A stretch of 64,000 nucleotides of DNA from contig NC_091247.1 of the NCBI RefSeq assembly GCF_042477335.2, positions 7,648,501 through 7,712,500 on the forward strand, given 5' to 3'. Shown here piece by piece: positions 1 through 11,799 of the stretch. The notes beneath the pieces were generated by a model. That model saw only the letters and a program-made list of their open reading frames with translations, did not search any database and was not told where the DNA came from. The DNA is from Ovis canadensis. Its lineage: Eukaryota; Chordata; Mammalia; Artiodactyla; Bovidae. Each line of letters opens with the position of its first letter. Position 1 is the stretch's first letter. The translations under genes were made by a program, and so were the position numbers.

Positions 1-930
1 TTTCAAATCCTGAGAGATGATGCTGTGAAAGTGCTTCACTTAATATGCAAGAAAATTTGGAAAACTCAGCAGTGGCCACAGGACTAGAAAAGGTCAGTTT
101 TCATTCCAATCCCAAAGAAAGGCAATGCCAAAGAATGCTCAAACTATGGCACAATTGCACTCATCTCACTCTCTAGTAAAGTAATGCTTAAAATTCTCCA
201 AGCCAGGCTTCAGCAATATGTGAACCGTGAACTTCCAGATGTTCAAGCTGGTTTTAGAAAAGGCAGAGGAACCAGAGTCAAATTGTCAACATTCTCTGGA
301 TCATGGAAAACGCAAGAGAGTTCCAGAAAAACATCTATTTCTGCTTTATTGACTATGCCAAAGCCTTTGACTGTGTGGATCACAATAAACTGTGGAAAAT
401 TCTGAGAGAGATAGGCATACCAGACCACCTGACCTGCCTCTTGAGAAACCTGTATGCAGGTCAGGAAGCAACAGTTAGAACTGGACATGGAACATGAGAC
501 TGGCTCCAAATAGGAAAAGGAGTATGTCAAGCCTGTATATTGTCACCCTGCTTATTTAACTTCTGTGCAGAGTACATCATGAGACACGCTGGGCTGGAAG
601 AAGCACAAGTTGGAATCAAGACTGCTGGGAGAAATATCAATAACCTCAGATATGCAGATGACACCACCCTTATGGCAGAAAGTGAAGAGGAACTAAAAAG
701 CCTATTGATGAAAATGAAAGAGGAGAGTGAAAAAGATGGCTTAAAGCTCAGCATTCAGAAAACTAAGATCATGGCATCTGATCCCATCACTTCATGGCAA
801 ATAGATGGGGAAACAGTGGAAACAGTGTCAGACTTTATTTTGGGGGGCTCCAAAATCACTGCAGATGGTGATTGCAGTGATGAAATTAAAAGATGCTTAC
901 TCCTTGGAAGGAAAGTTATGACCAATCCAG

Positions 931-931
931 G

Positions 932-965
<34 letters not shown>
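931..965 (+). repeat. (GCT)n microsatellite
   Basis: About eleven GCT units with one GTT interruption sit at the edge of the Bov-A2 element. The poly-alanine frame they create continues from dead BovB sequence and is not a protein-coding signal. Confidence 0.9.
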
Positions 966-967
<2 letters not shown>

Positions 968-1230
968 TAAGTCTTGTCAGTCGTGTCCGACTCTGTGCAA
1001 CCCCATAGACAGCAGCCTACCAGGCTCCCCCATCCCTGGGATTCTCCAGGCAAGAACACTGGAATGGGTTACCATTTCCTTCTCCAATGCATGAAAGTGA
1101 AAACGGAAAGTGAAGTCGCTCAGTTGCGTCCAACTCTTAGTGACCTCATGGACTGCAGTCTACCAGGCTCCTCCGTCCATGGGATTTTCCAGACAAGAGT
1201 ACTGGAGTGGGTTGTCGTTGCCTTCTCTGG
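931..1230 (-). mobile_element. Bov-A2 dimeric SINE inserted into BovB, with target duplication
   Basis: Two BovA monomers in reverse orientation lie about 120 bp apart; each carries the GTCCGACTC-like and CTCCAGGCAAGAA-like blocks. The flanks ACCAATCCAG (921-930) and ACCAACCTAG (1231-1240) are a 10-bp near-identical target duplication, and this sequence is continuous in other BovB copies. The insertion is therefore younger than the host BovB. Confidence 0.85.
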
Positions 1231-1748
1231 ACCAACCTAGACAGCATATTAAAAAGCAGAGACATTACTTTGCCAACAAAGGTCCATCTAGTCAAGGCTA
1301 TGGTTTTTCCAGTGGTCATGTATGGATGTGAGAGTTGGACTATAAAGAAAGCTGAGGGCTGAAGAATTGATGCTTTTGAATTGTGGTATTGGAGAAGACT
1401 CTTGAGAATCCCTTGGACTGCAAGGAGATCCAACCTGGATCTCCTAAAGATCAGTCCTGGGTGTTCATTGGAAGGACTGATGCTGAAGCTGAAACTCCAA
1501 TACTTTGGCCACCTGATGGGAAAAGTTGACTCATTGGAAAAGACTGATGCTGGGAGGGATTGGGGGCAGGATGAGAAGGGGACGACAGAGGATGAGATGG
1601 CTGGATGGCATCACTGACTCGATGGACATGAGTCTGGATAAACTCCGGGAGTTGGTGATGGACAGGGAGGCCTGGCGTGCTGCAATTCATGGTGTCGCAA
1701 AGAGTCAGACATGAGTGAGCAACTGAACTGAACTGATTCCTGCAGGTG

Positions 1749-1856
1749 TGGTAAGTCGCCTCAGTCATGTCTGACTCTTGTGACCCTATGGACATAGCCC
1801 ACCAGGATCCTCTGCCCATGGGATTCTCCAGGCAAAAATACCGGGGTGTGTTGCCA
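1749..1856 (-). mobile_element. BovA monomer fragment
   Basis: Reverse-orientation BovA unit (CAGTCATGTCTGACTC, then CCATGGGATTCTCCAGG-like sequence), directly abutting the antisense BovB at 1857. Confidence 0.7.
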
Positions 1857-2310
1857 TACCTTAGTCAGCAAAGTAATGTCCCTGCTTTTGAATATACTAT
1901 CTAGGTTGGTCATAACTTTTCTTCCAAGGAGTGAGCGTCTTTTAATTTCATGGCTGCAATCACCATCTGCAGTGATTTTGGAGCCTCCCAAAATTAAGTC
2001 TGACACTGTTTCCACTGTTTCACCATCTATTTCCCATGAAGTGATGGGACCAGATGCCATGATCTTTGTTTTCTGAATGTTGAGCTTTAAGCCAACTTTT
2101 TCACTCTCCTCTTTCACTTTCATCAAGAGGCTTTTTAGTTCCTCTTCACTTTCTGCCATTAGGGTGGTGTCATCTGCATATGTGAGGTTATTGATATTTC
2201 TCCCAGCAATCTTGATTCCAGCTTGTGTTTCTTCCAGTCCAGCGTTCCTCATGATGTACTCTGCATATAAGTTAAATAAACAGGGTGACAATATACAGCC
2301 TTGTCATCCA
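1857..2310 (-). mobile_element. BovB LINE fragment in inverted orientation
   Basis: The reverse complement carries the same YADDTTLMAES-containing RT segment as the plus-strand copy at about 535-930, and continues through the ACCAACCTAGA site without the Bov-A2 insertion. It forms an inverted pair with the copy at 1-1736. Confidence 0.9.
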
Positions 2311-2455
2311 CAAAATTAGTTATCAGAATTGCGAGGGGTATCACGTCAGAAAGGATTCCTCAAGAAAGTAGCATCTAAGCTGAGACAAGAAGGACAAGAG
2401 GTGTGTGTTGGATAAAGATGGGAGCAAGAAAAGTGATTAGTAGGGAACAAATGGC

Positions 2456-2640
2456 TCAGACGGTCAAGAATCCGCCTGCAATGCAGGAGACCTGGGTTGG
2501 ATCCCTGGGTTGGGAAAATCCCCTGGAGAAGAGAACGGCAATCCACTCCAGTATTTTTGCCTGGAGAATCCCATGAACAGAGGAGCCTGGAGGGCTTCAG
2601 TCCATGAGGACGCAAAGAGTCGGACACTACTGAGCGACTA
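2456..2640 (+). mobile_element. Bov-tA SINE
   Basis: tRNA-like head (GGCTCAGACGGTCAAGAATCC, then a GGTTGGATCC-type B box), followed by the BovA body ending in CGGACACTACTGAGCGACTAAC. It runs into a CA-rich tail. Confidence 0.88.
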
Positions 2641-2669
2641 ACATACACACACACACAGACACACACACG
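2641..2669 (+). repeat. (CA)n tail microsatellite
   Basis: An imperfect CA run forms the 3' tail of the Bov-tA element. Confidence 0.85.
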
Positions 2670-3289
2670 GGACAGAAGATCATTAAAAGAACCAAAAGTG
2701 CTTTAAACTGTCTGGATTGGAGAAACGAAAGGATGGGGGCGGAAATGGCAAGCAAGGGGAAAGAGTGGAGAGAGAGAGAGACGCGGGTGCCGATCATCCT
2801 TGTCTATGTTAAGGGTTATTTAGCAAGGAAGTGCCCTGATCAGATTTATTAGTTTTGGAAACATTCACTATGGAACTATGTAGAGCATGAGGGAAAGGAG
2901 CAGGGGGTTCCATCAAGAGGCTGTTGCAGAAATCCAGAAGCGAAACGATGGTGGACAGAGACTGGCCCTACTGGAGGAGGAAAGGGGCCGGTTTGAGAGA
3001 TCCTTAGAGGATTTGACGACTTGGACAAGGAGCTGAGGAAAACGGCAGGGGCCAAAGCCGACTCCCCATTGCCCAAGGTGATAGCCGAGGCGCCTGGAGG
3101 GCTTAATTAACTAACTGGAGAAGTAGCACCGCGTTCGGGAAGAAGACGGTGAGTGCTTTTGGACGCGTGGGAGTGAGCTACCTGCGGAGAAGCCAGGGAG
3201 AGACGTCCAATAGGGCGCTGGATCGAAGGGCAGGCGCTGGAGGCGCCTCGTCGGTGCTGACGAGGAAGGTGGAGTCAGTCCGCCCTTAA
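2670..3289. other. Upstream flank of ZER1, no gene seen
   Basis: Purine-rich sequence with a short GAGA run near 2770-2785 and a stretch resembling an old, unclassified interspersed repeat at about 2810-3020. Frames here are short and lack a recognisable product. GC content rises towards the ZER1 promoter. Confidence 0.5.
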
Positions 3290-3728
3290 CCATTCCCAGG
3301 CTCCGGGGAACCTCAGGTCAGAGCGCCGCCGGAAGCCGGCGTCACCGAGCCGGTTTCCCCCCCCCCCCCAAATCCCATCAGCGCCCCAGCCCCGCGAGCG
3401 CCCGTGAGGAGCGCCCGGAGGACGAACTGGAGCACGGGCCAACCACCGCTCTGCTCCTCTACTACCCACTTACCCGGCCGGTGTCCGGGAGATGAGGCGA
3501 CACGGGGCCCCGGAACCTTCGGCCGCCGCCGCCCGCGTTCGCCGCGGGAACCGGTCCGGGGAACCCGTTCGCTGTTGCTAAGGGGCGGCCCCGGAAGTGA
3601 CGCGCCTGGGGTTTGTTGACAGCGGAGGCGGCGGCGGCTGCAGGCTCCGAGCCGTAGGAGCCGGATCGGGGGTGGGGCCGGGCCCCGGAGTCAGCGCCCT
3701 CCGCCCCGCCCGCAGCCCTAAGGGCAAG
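3290..3728 (+). promoter_or_regulatory. ZER1: CpG-island promoter of ZER1
   Basis: Dense CpG with several CCGCCC/GGGCGG-type GC boxes and no obvious TATA box, ending at a good splice donor (CAAG|GTAACG at 3728/3729). Distance and strand place it as the 5' end of ZER1. The transcription start cannot be fixed from sequence; many starts are expected for this promoter class. Confidence 0.75.
3590..3728 (+). other. ZER1: ZER1 non-coding exon 1 (5' UTR), start approximate
   Basis: GC-rich leader with a GGCGG-repeat tract, ending at the 3728 donor. The first coding exon begins with its own acceptor at 14810/14811, so an upstream untranslated exon is required and this is the best candidate. The left boundary is a guess. 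Confidence 0.6.
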
Positions 3729-4716
3729 GTAACGGCCACGGGGTCCCTCCCTCCCCGCGCCACGGCGCGACCCCCATCCCGCCCGGGGATCCGTTCCCTG
3801 GGATTCCCAAGCTCCGCCCCGCCGACCCCCGGTCTTCCCCAGACCCCGGCCCTAGCGTGGTGAGATCCCTTGCCTCCGCAGAAGCTCTGGCTCGGGATTC
3901 GCCCCGGGCCGCATCCTCTGCGCCTCCTCGCCGAGGAAAGCACACCCCGTTCGTTCCCGGGGCCAAGGGATGGATCTGCGTCCTACCCCTTTCTCCTCCT
4001 GCCTCCGGTGCCTCACCATCGTCGCTGCAATCGTTTGCAAAGGTCCATCTGAGCCAGAGGTGTGGGAGAATTCCCTGGTCTACCCCTGCTGACAGGTCTG
4101 AGAAACGTGCCTTTAAAAACCTGAGCACCCTTCGTCCAGAAAGAAAATGACGCCCTGTCCATGGCCCCTACAAAATGGGGGATAGATGCAGGGATGGAAG
4201 AACCATCCTCTGCCCCTCCTACCTGTTGGATGAGCTTGAGTTTCCCCCAAAGCAGTGCTTGAAAACTCAAGGATGACACGAATGTGGTGGTGGGAATCCA
4301 ACAGGGTGGGAAAGGGGTGGTGTAGTATAAAGCCTAAGGGCCAAGGGAGTCCGGTAGGTAAGTTGAAAGTGAAACTGACTGCTGGCTTACAGCTCTGTGG
4401 GTGGAACTTGACTTGGCTGCGTTGGGGCCCAAGGTATCCAAGATAGCCAGTCTTTGTGCCAGTAAGCACGGTGTTTGATTTTTAAATTACAGAGGGAATG
4501 TCTGATGCCCCCATGGAAAAATTTCCCCCCATGTGGTCTTCCTCAGAAACAGTGTTTCTCTTCAGGATTCAAGCTGGTTAGAATGAGTATTGAGGACAGC
4601 TTTGAAAAGGGTCATAGCAGGCTGTACTTGAGAGCAGGAGGTGGTTGTCAGTTGGTAAAGAAGTCTCTCTGTTCCAGTTCACTCGTTCATTCAGCAAATC
4701 AGAAAGTTATATAAGA

Positions 4717-4770
4717 TGGAGAAAAATATATGTAGGGTGGAGAAAAATATATGTAGGGTGGAGAAAAATA
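4717..4770 (+). repeat. 21-bp tandem repeat, about 2.6 copies
   Basis: Unit TGGAGAAAAATATATGTAGGG at 4717-4737 is repeated exactly at 4738-4758 and partly at 4759-4770. Confidence 0.95.
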
Positions 4771-6227
4771 GAGCAGGAAGGGCCATGGAAAGGGTCAGAT
4801 ACTGGGTTTGCCCTTTTTATAGAGGGTGATCCAGAGAAGGGCTCTAATAAGGTGATGTCTGAGCAGAGATATAAGGGAGGGAGGGAGCAAGTGCAAAGGT
4901 CCTGAGGTGGAAAATCTGATGGTTTTATGACATAGCAGGAGGACAGTAGGGCTGGAGCAGAGTGAAGGAGGGAAAGAGTGATTGACAAGAAAGTCAGAGA
5001 AGAGTATGGATGAGACATTGGTGGGGAGGGTGTCAGGGGCTGTTCATGTGATGGAGGGTCATAAGATATCTAATGGGACACCTTTCAGAACTGCACTAAT
5101 TTGAAGTGTCTGGTGGTCAGAGAAAATACAGATTTGTTCTAGGTGACAAATGGCCGTTGTCTTCTGCCTGCCGTTTTAAGTACCCTTTCTCCATCTTTGC
5201 AATGACCATTGATGGAATAAATTTTAAAAAGGATGGAAATAGAGTACTGTAGTTAAATCTGGTCATACCACTTGCTTGCTGGTTATGAGAACTGGACGGA
5301 GGACCTTTTCCCACCTCTCTGTCCTCATCGATAGCATAGGATTGTTGGGCTAAATGAGAGGTCATGTCCTAAAGTGCTTGGTGCACTGTTTGGTGCATAG
5401 TAAGTCCTCAGTAAGTCTTGCAGGTATGCTGATGGCAGTGACGATGGTGAGGAAATGTTTGCATGTGTCTGTCTCAAAGCCTTTCTTTTTAGCACCAGCT
5501 GATGATGTCACTAGCTCTTGGCTGCCTCTCTGAACTTGTAGAATTCTGGAGAACAGTAGGGGAGACAAAGCGGAAACTTGTTGTCACCCCTCAGTGGGAA
5601 CAGTGGTTGCACATCACTGGCATAGTAGCTGGATCCTGGCTTTTCTGATGCCAGTGGGAGGTTATGGGGGCTCTTTTTTTTTTTTTAAGGGCCCAGCAAG
5701 TCCCCATTTTTCCACATAATATAGGCCAAATGATGGTGTCGACATGGATATGACGTGGAGACAGGTCACAGGGAGCAGTGTATGTTGGCATGTGGTTGGG
5801 GTGTGTGTGGCTGATGGAGACTGTTGATCCTAGATGTGCCCAGCAGAGGCTGAGATGTTTGCAGCCTGCCTGATAAGGTGTGGAACAGTAGTGGTTGCTC
5901 TCTCTCCTCAACCCCCAAGCCTGGAGTATGTCAACAAGCTTGGGTTCATAAGCTGAGCGGGCAGCTGGGCCAGAGGATTTGAAAATGAAAAGTCATAGCA
6001 TGCTGACTCTGAGGGCTGGGGTGCTGGAGCCAGTTGCCGTGGGTAGAACCTTGGGCCAGTCATCTAGGGAGCTGGGGTCAAGGCCAGCTCTGCAGCTGGT
6101 TCACTGCGTGAACTTGAACAAGTTCTGTCCCCTGCCTGGGCCTCCATTTTTCCTGTGTCTGTTCTGGCTCTATGCTGTTGGGAGAATGAAACAAGACACA
6201 GGTTTTAAAAGAATTCAGCGCACTCCA

Positions 6228-6415
6228 ACGGGCTCCCCTTGTGGCTTGGGTGTTAAAGAATCCGCCTGCAATGCGGGAGACCTGGGTTCAATCCCTGGGT
6301 TGGGAAGATCCCCTAGAGGAGGGAACGGCTACCCACTCCAGTCTTCTGGCCTGGAGAATCTCATGGGCTGTGTAGTTCATGGGCTCGCAAAGTATCAGAC
6401 ATGACTGAGCGACCT
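6228..6415 (+). mobile_element. Bov-tA SINE
   Basis: tRNA-like head (AAGAATCCGCCTGCAATG; GGTTCAATCCCTGGG B box) plus the BovA body ending in CAGACATGACTGAGCGAC. Confidence 0.88.
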
Positions 6416-7289
6416 TCACGTGGTGCACTCTAATGTCCCCTGCAGAGGTTAGAACAGCTCTTGTCATTAGCACCACCACAATTCTGCAGGCTTCACTTTG
6501 GGGCAGAGGACTTCAGTACCTCAGCTGCTCTTGACTCTTGAAATGCAAGTTCAGAGACCCCTGTTGGAGCATTTACTTTGAGACCAATATCCTGTGACTG
6601 GTTCAATCACTGACGCTAATTTTTCCAGCTTCAGAAATGGGCATAACGATCTCTCCAAGCATTATTCTTGGGAAATCCCTCCATAATTATTGGTTACCAC
6701 CTTCTTGCCATTATTTTATCACATCTCCTCAGCAAACCCATGTGGTAGGTGCTGTTGGCAACTCGTGGACAGATAAGGACCCTGATGAATATTAAGGCTG
6801 GCGAACATTGCCTGGGGACCTCATGGAGCTGAGGCTCCTTCACCTGCAACCAACCAGTCACGTGGTTACTGTGTCATGGAGACCCCATGAGTTACACTGG
6901 GTCCTTTCTTCAGGAAGCTTTTAGTCCTGTGGTCAAAAAATAATATATCTGTAGGATAGTTACCAGTGATGCCTGATCATCTATGCTCAGTGCCCAAGGA
7001 CAGTCCAGGTTGTAAGGAGGCGAAGGCTCATGCTACAGAAGGGGGAGCTGAGGCTTGCAGAAATGGTTCCTGCCCACAGCATAATGATGGAGCGAGCCGA
7101 GCTCCTCCTGGAGGACTTGGGCACATCATCACACATCTTTGAGCCATAGTTTCTTCATTTGGAGAACAAAATCATAGGTCCTTGTAGGTTATTTGTGGCT
7201 TCAATGAACACATGCATGGAAAGCACAAAATTCTGGGTCTCGGAGTAATGAATACACGTATGCATAACTGATATGTACACATGGACCTG

Positions 7290-7445
7290 GGTATATATAC
7301 ATAGTCTGTGGCCAATTCACTGAGTCTCAGCTGCCTCATCTGTGAGTGGTCGATTATAACTCCTGCCTCATGTGGTTGTTGGGAGAATTAAATGAGTTAA
7401 CATATGCGGAGTACTTAGCAGGGTCCTCAGAATATGGTGCTTAGT
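7290..7445 (+). mobile_element. MIR SINE fragment
   Basis: MIR core-like sequence: CTGCCTCATCTGTGAG, then CATGTGGTTGTTGGGAGAATTAAATGAG and ATATGGTGCTTAGTA-type blocks. Confidence 0.65.
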
Positions 7446-10184
7446 ATGACTGATCGCCGTTTGATTGCAGCTGGTGCCCCCGTGGCCACTCTGCCTCTTT
7501 GTACACCAGTGAGGGGTGATGCACTTTCCATTTCCACATCTTCCTAATGTCACCCATCCTGGAGATTAGTTTCTGGGATGCCCTCAGGTCCTCGCCTGTA
7601 CCCCTGCCCCCAGCACCTGCCCTCACCCCCTCCACAGTAGCCTCCCACCCACTCTGTCTGGCCTGTGATCTGCTCCCTCCTGGAAAGCTTCCAGCTTCTG
7701 TAAATAGGATATTTGTTTGGGTTTTCCCTGTAGCTCCTGGGTTAATATTTCACAGGGTGGGCACCGCTTAAGAGCTTCTGGCTCCCCCAGCCTCTGTCGG
7801 CTGGGTGTCAGGACACTGGCAGGGTCCCATGCACCCTCCTCTGGATCCCAGATTCCCTTCCCCTTCCATTGGATGGACAGGAGACTGGATGGCTTGGTGA
7901 GAAGCATGGGTTTGGCTTAGGTTTGGATTGCATCCCACTCTTGCTAGTTGTGTGACTTTAGACAAGCCTCAGTGTCTTCATAGGAATACAGAGTAACAAT
8001 CTCTACCTCAGGGTGTTTTAATGTGGCAACTGGGGCAGAAGCAAACCTTTATTCTGTTATGTGCCAGGCACAGGCCAGGCCCGGAGGGTCCAGGAGGGTG
8101 GAAGCAGAGAGGATTCGTCTCCTCCTGAATCCTTGCGGCCCAGCCCGGGCTGGGAGGGTGGAGTCATTAGACAAATTATTATACAAGCGATGAATTAGCC
8201 ACAAGCACAGGATCCTAGAGAATGTCGTTTGTTGGTTAAGTTAGAAACTATATGAAATAAAGCTGTACGGAGCTTAGACTGGAAGCAGCCGACTTGGAGG
8301 CGGCTGTTACTGTTCGCTCCCCACTGCCCCCCAACCCCAGGGTGTCAGCTCCTGTCAGATGCAGGCAAGAGATGGGATGGAGGAAGACACAGGGTTCTCC
8401 TTGCTGTGTGCTTGTTCTGTTATAATCAGAGTTCTCTCCATCTCCAGTTGTCAGAATCCCAAATGGCCAGGCGGGCCAGAATACAGAGCCTGAGGGGCTA
8501 GTCCTGGGGTAGGTAGAGATGCCCACCTCTGGCTGGAAGGGGTACAAGTAGGGGGGGCCCCCAGGTGTCTCAGCCTCTGTGCCAAGATGGATGGCCCATT
8601 CTTCCTCCAGCTCATCCCCGCCCCCAGTAGCAGGGCTGGCGCTGCCAAAAGCTGGTTGCCAGATCCGTGCCATCTGGCCAGTTATCTTTTGAAGGCACTT
8701 GGTTCATCTTGGCGGCTGATAAACTGGTGTTTCTTCCAGCTGAAGAGCAAGGTTAGGGCCGAGTGGCTACCTAGGTGACTGGGCTTGTCCTGCAGAAAGG
8801 GCAAACCCCTTGCAGCTCTCTCGTTCAGAGTGGGGAGGGTTCTGCTCTGCCCCCTGGGTGCTGGCACTGTCCCGGGCACAGTGGGTGGGGAGCATCCGAG
8901 AGCACGCCTTGCCTCCCAGGTTCCCCGCTTGTGCTGAAACCCTACAACACATGTGCCGTGCCCACATGGGGCATGCGGCCTTTGTTCGGCTCAGAGTTGT
9001 GGAGTCGAGCCTGTGGTGCCAGGGCCCCACACCCTCTGCCCTTTCAGTCTGGGAGCATCTTATCCTTCTTCCTGGAATGCCTTTCCCTTCTCTCCCTGCC
9101 ACCGGAGTGAACTATGACTCATCTTTTGGGTCGCTGCTGCTGAAATGTCACTTCCAAGGACGCCTGCCCTGACTCCTCAGCCCAGGGCAGGTCCCCTGGG
9201 GCTCGGGCACCCAGAGCCCCAGGTGCCACCCTCTCCTTCAGAGCATGGGGCCCAATGGCGTGTGTTTGTGTGCTTCCTAGGTGGGGGTGTCTGTCTCCCT
9301 CCAGAACCAATGTGCTCCGCGAGGACCAAGACCTGCCTGATTTCACTCACCCTCAGGCCCACAGTGCTCCATAGACAGTAACCCTGGGCCAAGTCAGGGA
9401 TAGGGCCAGAAGAGACAGCCTGGTTCCTGCCCTCATGCAGCTGGCTGGCTGGCATGGAAGCTGGATCGTTAAACCAACATCAGTTCAAAATGTTAATTGT
9501 GGTAGGGCCCGTGGGGGCAGCCAGCATGAGAACCCTGGGCAGGTCAGGGAAGGCTTCCCGGAGGAAGCAACACTAAGGCGTGAGGCTATGGAGACATCAG
9601 CTGAGTAAAGAGTTCAAAGGTAGCGTGGGCTGGAGCGGTTGGGGGATGCTTCCTGGATGAGGGGCAGGAATGTGTTTTGGGGGTTGGGAACGGGGTTTAG
9701 GGGAGAAAGTGGATGACCGAAGGTCTGAAGGTGACCCTGTGCATCTGGCCCATTGCTAGGAGGCCATTGCAGGAGGCCAGTGTGGCTGGAGTAGGGAGTT
9801 GGAGGCAGCGAGCAGGCTGCAGAGCTAATTCCACTTCTGGAGGCCTTGAGTGACTGCTTGAAGAGATGAACTCGGCAGTTTCCAGCAGGACGCGTGGCCC
9901 TGCCAGCGGTGCGCATGCTGGGCCCAGCTCCCCGGGCAAGAGGCTGCTGCCCTCTTGAAGATCTGAGAGTGAGTGCAAGCAAGGGAAGGCAGGGCCCAGG
10001 CTGTCTGTTTACTGTGCTTTTCCTCGAGGGTGTCACGGTACCGGTGGCACAGCTGGCACAGTGAGCCTGGGGGCAGGAGACCCAGGCCAGAGGAGCCGGG
10101 GCCTGGAGCTGGGGGTGCAGACCCTGCGCTAGGGGCCAGGGCAGGTGAGGCAGGAGAAAGGGATGATGACGGTGATGGCGATGT

Positions 10185-10380
10185 GAAAGCTTTTAGTGAG
10201 CAGTTACTATGTGCTAGGTACCATGCTAAACCCTTTCTATATTGTTCCGTGTTATCTGTACATGGATGGTGTTCTCTGTTATAGAGAAGAAACCGAGGCA
10301 CAGAGAAGTGAAGACGCTTGCCCCAGTTCACCAGCCCTCAGTGGGGCTGAGACTGGAAGCTGGGTTGGCCTGGCTCCAGA
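10185..10380 (-). mobile_element. MIR SINE fragment
   Basis: Antisense MIR features: GAGCAGTTACTATGTGCTAGG, a GAAACCGAGGCACAGAGAAG core and a GGGGCTGAGACTGGAAGC-like end. Confidence 0.65.
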
Positions 10381-10639
10381 GCTCTTAGAGCACAGTCCCC
10401 AGTGGTGCCAGAACTTAGAACTGGCCATTCCAAAGGGCACAGAGCTCTGTGGCCACCCACTCGGTTTCCCAAGCAGCCTAGAAGCCTCAGATGTGGGTGC
10501 AGAGGCTCCAAGAAGCCAGGGGTGCTGCCAGGGCCTCACCTCCTGCAGAGCTGTCCAAAAGACGAGGCTTCTGTCCCAGTTTGGACAGCCCCTCTCTCTG
10601 AGCCTGAGTCTCTCTTCTGTAAGGTGGGGTCATAACCAC

Positions 10640-10790
10640 TTGGTGTTCACTGAGTTGTGTCACGCCTGAGATGAGGTGTTTTTCCCAACAGTCTTGTGAA
10701 GTGGGGATTGTTGTCCCCATTATCCAGATGAGGAAACTGAGGACCAGCGAGGTTGAATAATTTACAAGTAAACTGGAACTGAATTGAAAC
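10640..10790 (-). mobile_element. MIR SINE fragment
   Basis: The antisense MIR core CCCCATTATCCAGATGAGG with AAACTGAGGACCAGCGAGG is clear. Confidence 0.6.
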
Positions 10791-11039
10791 GGCTCTGTCT
10801 AACCACAGAGCCTTCACTTGAAAAAAGTAGCAAAAAACTATTGAAGGGTACTATAGACTAGGACAGGCACACAGAGCCTGAGCAGACAGTCTGAATTTCC
10901 GCAAGTATACACACCGAGCCCAGCCCACCCAGAGACCCCTGTCACTTTCCGATTACTGCCTCCTGCAAAGGTAATCACTACCCTGGCTTCTAACACCATA
11001 GATTCATTTTGCTTATTCCCCCGCTCCTACTTCTTTTTG

Positions 11040-11221
11040 ATCTTTGTTTATTTGGCTGCTCTGAGTCTTAGTTGCGACACACAAAATCTTCCATGTTCCT
11101 TGCAGCATGTAGGATTTTTAGTTGCGTCATATGGGATCTAGTTCCTTGGCCAGGGATTAAACCAGGGCCCCCTGCATTGGGATCTCAGAGTCCTAGGTAT
11201 TGGACCACCAGGGAAGTTCCT
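11040..11221 (-). mobile_element. CHR-type tRNA-derived SINE
   Basis: Reverse orientation: T-rich start, GGCTGCTCTGAGTCTTAG, GATCTAGTTCCTTGGCCAGG, then the tRNA-like head ending GGACCACCAGGGAAGTTCC. Confidence 0.85.
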
Positions 11222-11659
11222 TTCTCCCCTTTTCTGACGTAGACTGTCATAGGAAAATGGTTTGGGACTAATTCCTGACTGTCCTTGGTTCTATAAATGG
11301 TTGATTGTTTCCTGTCTTGTTCACTCCACTTGGAGTTGAAGGTTCAGTTTTCATTCTCTCTTAGCCACTTATGGTAGTTGAAGATGCATAGTCAGTTGGA
11401 ATATCACTTACCCAGATCCCGAATCCGTTTTAAATGTGGACCTCTTTGGTGTCCAGGCCATTTTCTTTTTTGTTGAATTGCAATATACATTTTTAGAAGT
11501 GCACACGTCATAATAGACAGCTCTCTGAATATTGACAAAATGCACATACCTGTATGCCCAGCACTCAGATAAGGGATAGAAGCTTCTCAGCAGCCAGTCA
11601 AACCCCCCAAATAACCACAGTCCTGACTTTGGCTACCACAGATTAGATTTTCCTCCTTT

Positions 11660-11789
11660 AAAAAACTTTTTTTTTTTTTCTTTTGGCCATGTCACATGGC
11701 ATACAGGACCTTAGTTCCCCAAACAGGGATGGAACCCATGCCCCTGCAGTGGACGTGTGGGGTCCTAACCACTGGACCACCAGGGAGTT
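11660..11789 (-). mobile_element. CHR-type tRNA-derived SINE
   Basis: Poly-T start, TTTGGCCATGTCACATGGCA, TTAGTTCCCCAAACAGGG, and the terminal CTGGACCACCAGGGAGTT in reverse orientation. Confidence 0.85.
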
Positions 11790-11799
11790 AATTCCCAGA

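Larger units (their letters stand above)
1..1736 (+). mobile_element. BovB LINE fragment (RTE clade), degenerate, interrupted by a Bov-A2 SINE
   Basis: Frames broken by stops and frameshifts carry recognisable BovB reverse-transcriptase pieces: an FIDYAKAFDCVDH segment near 345-390 and the catalytic YADDTTLMAES motif near 650-685. Downstream comes the characteristic BovB 3' region, ending in the GAACTGAACTGA tail at about 1736. The copy is open at the left window edge, so its 5' extent is unknown. It is interrupted at 931-1230 by a Bov-A2 element and resumes at 1231. It is a dead copy. BovB is the long autonomous element whose 3' tail the Bov SINEs share. Confidence 0.93.

Noticed and set aside
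540-1094. 184-codon open frame with a poly-alanine run
   Set aside because: It is the decayed BovB reverse-transcriptase frame running into the (GCT)n tract and Bov-A2; not a gene.
2456-2520. tRNA-like A/B box sequences (here and in every Bov-tA or CHR element)
   Set aside because: They are the tRNA-derived heads of SINEs, not functional tRNA genes.
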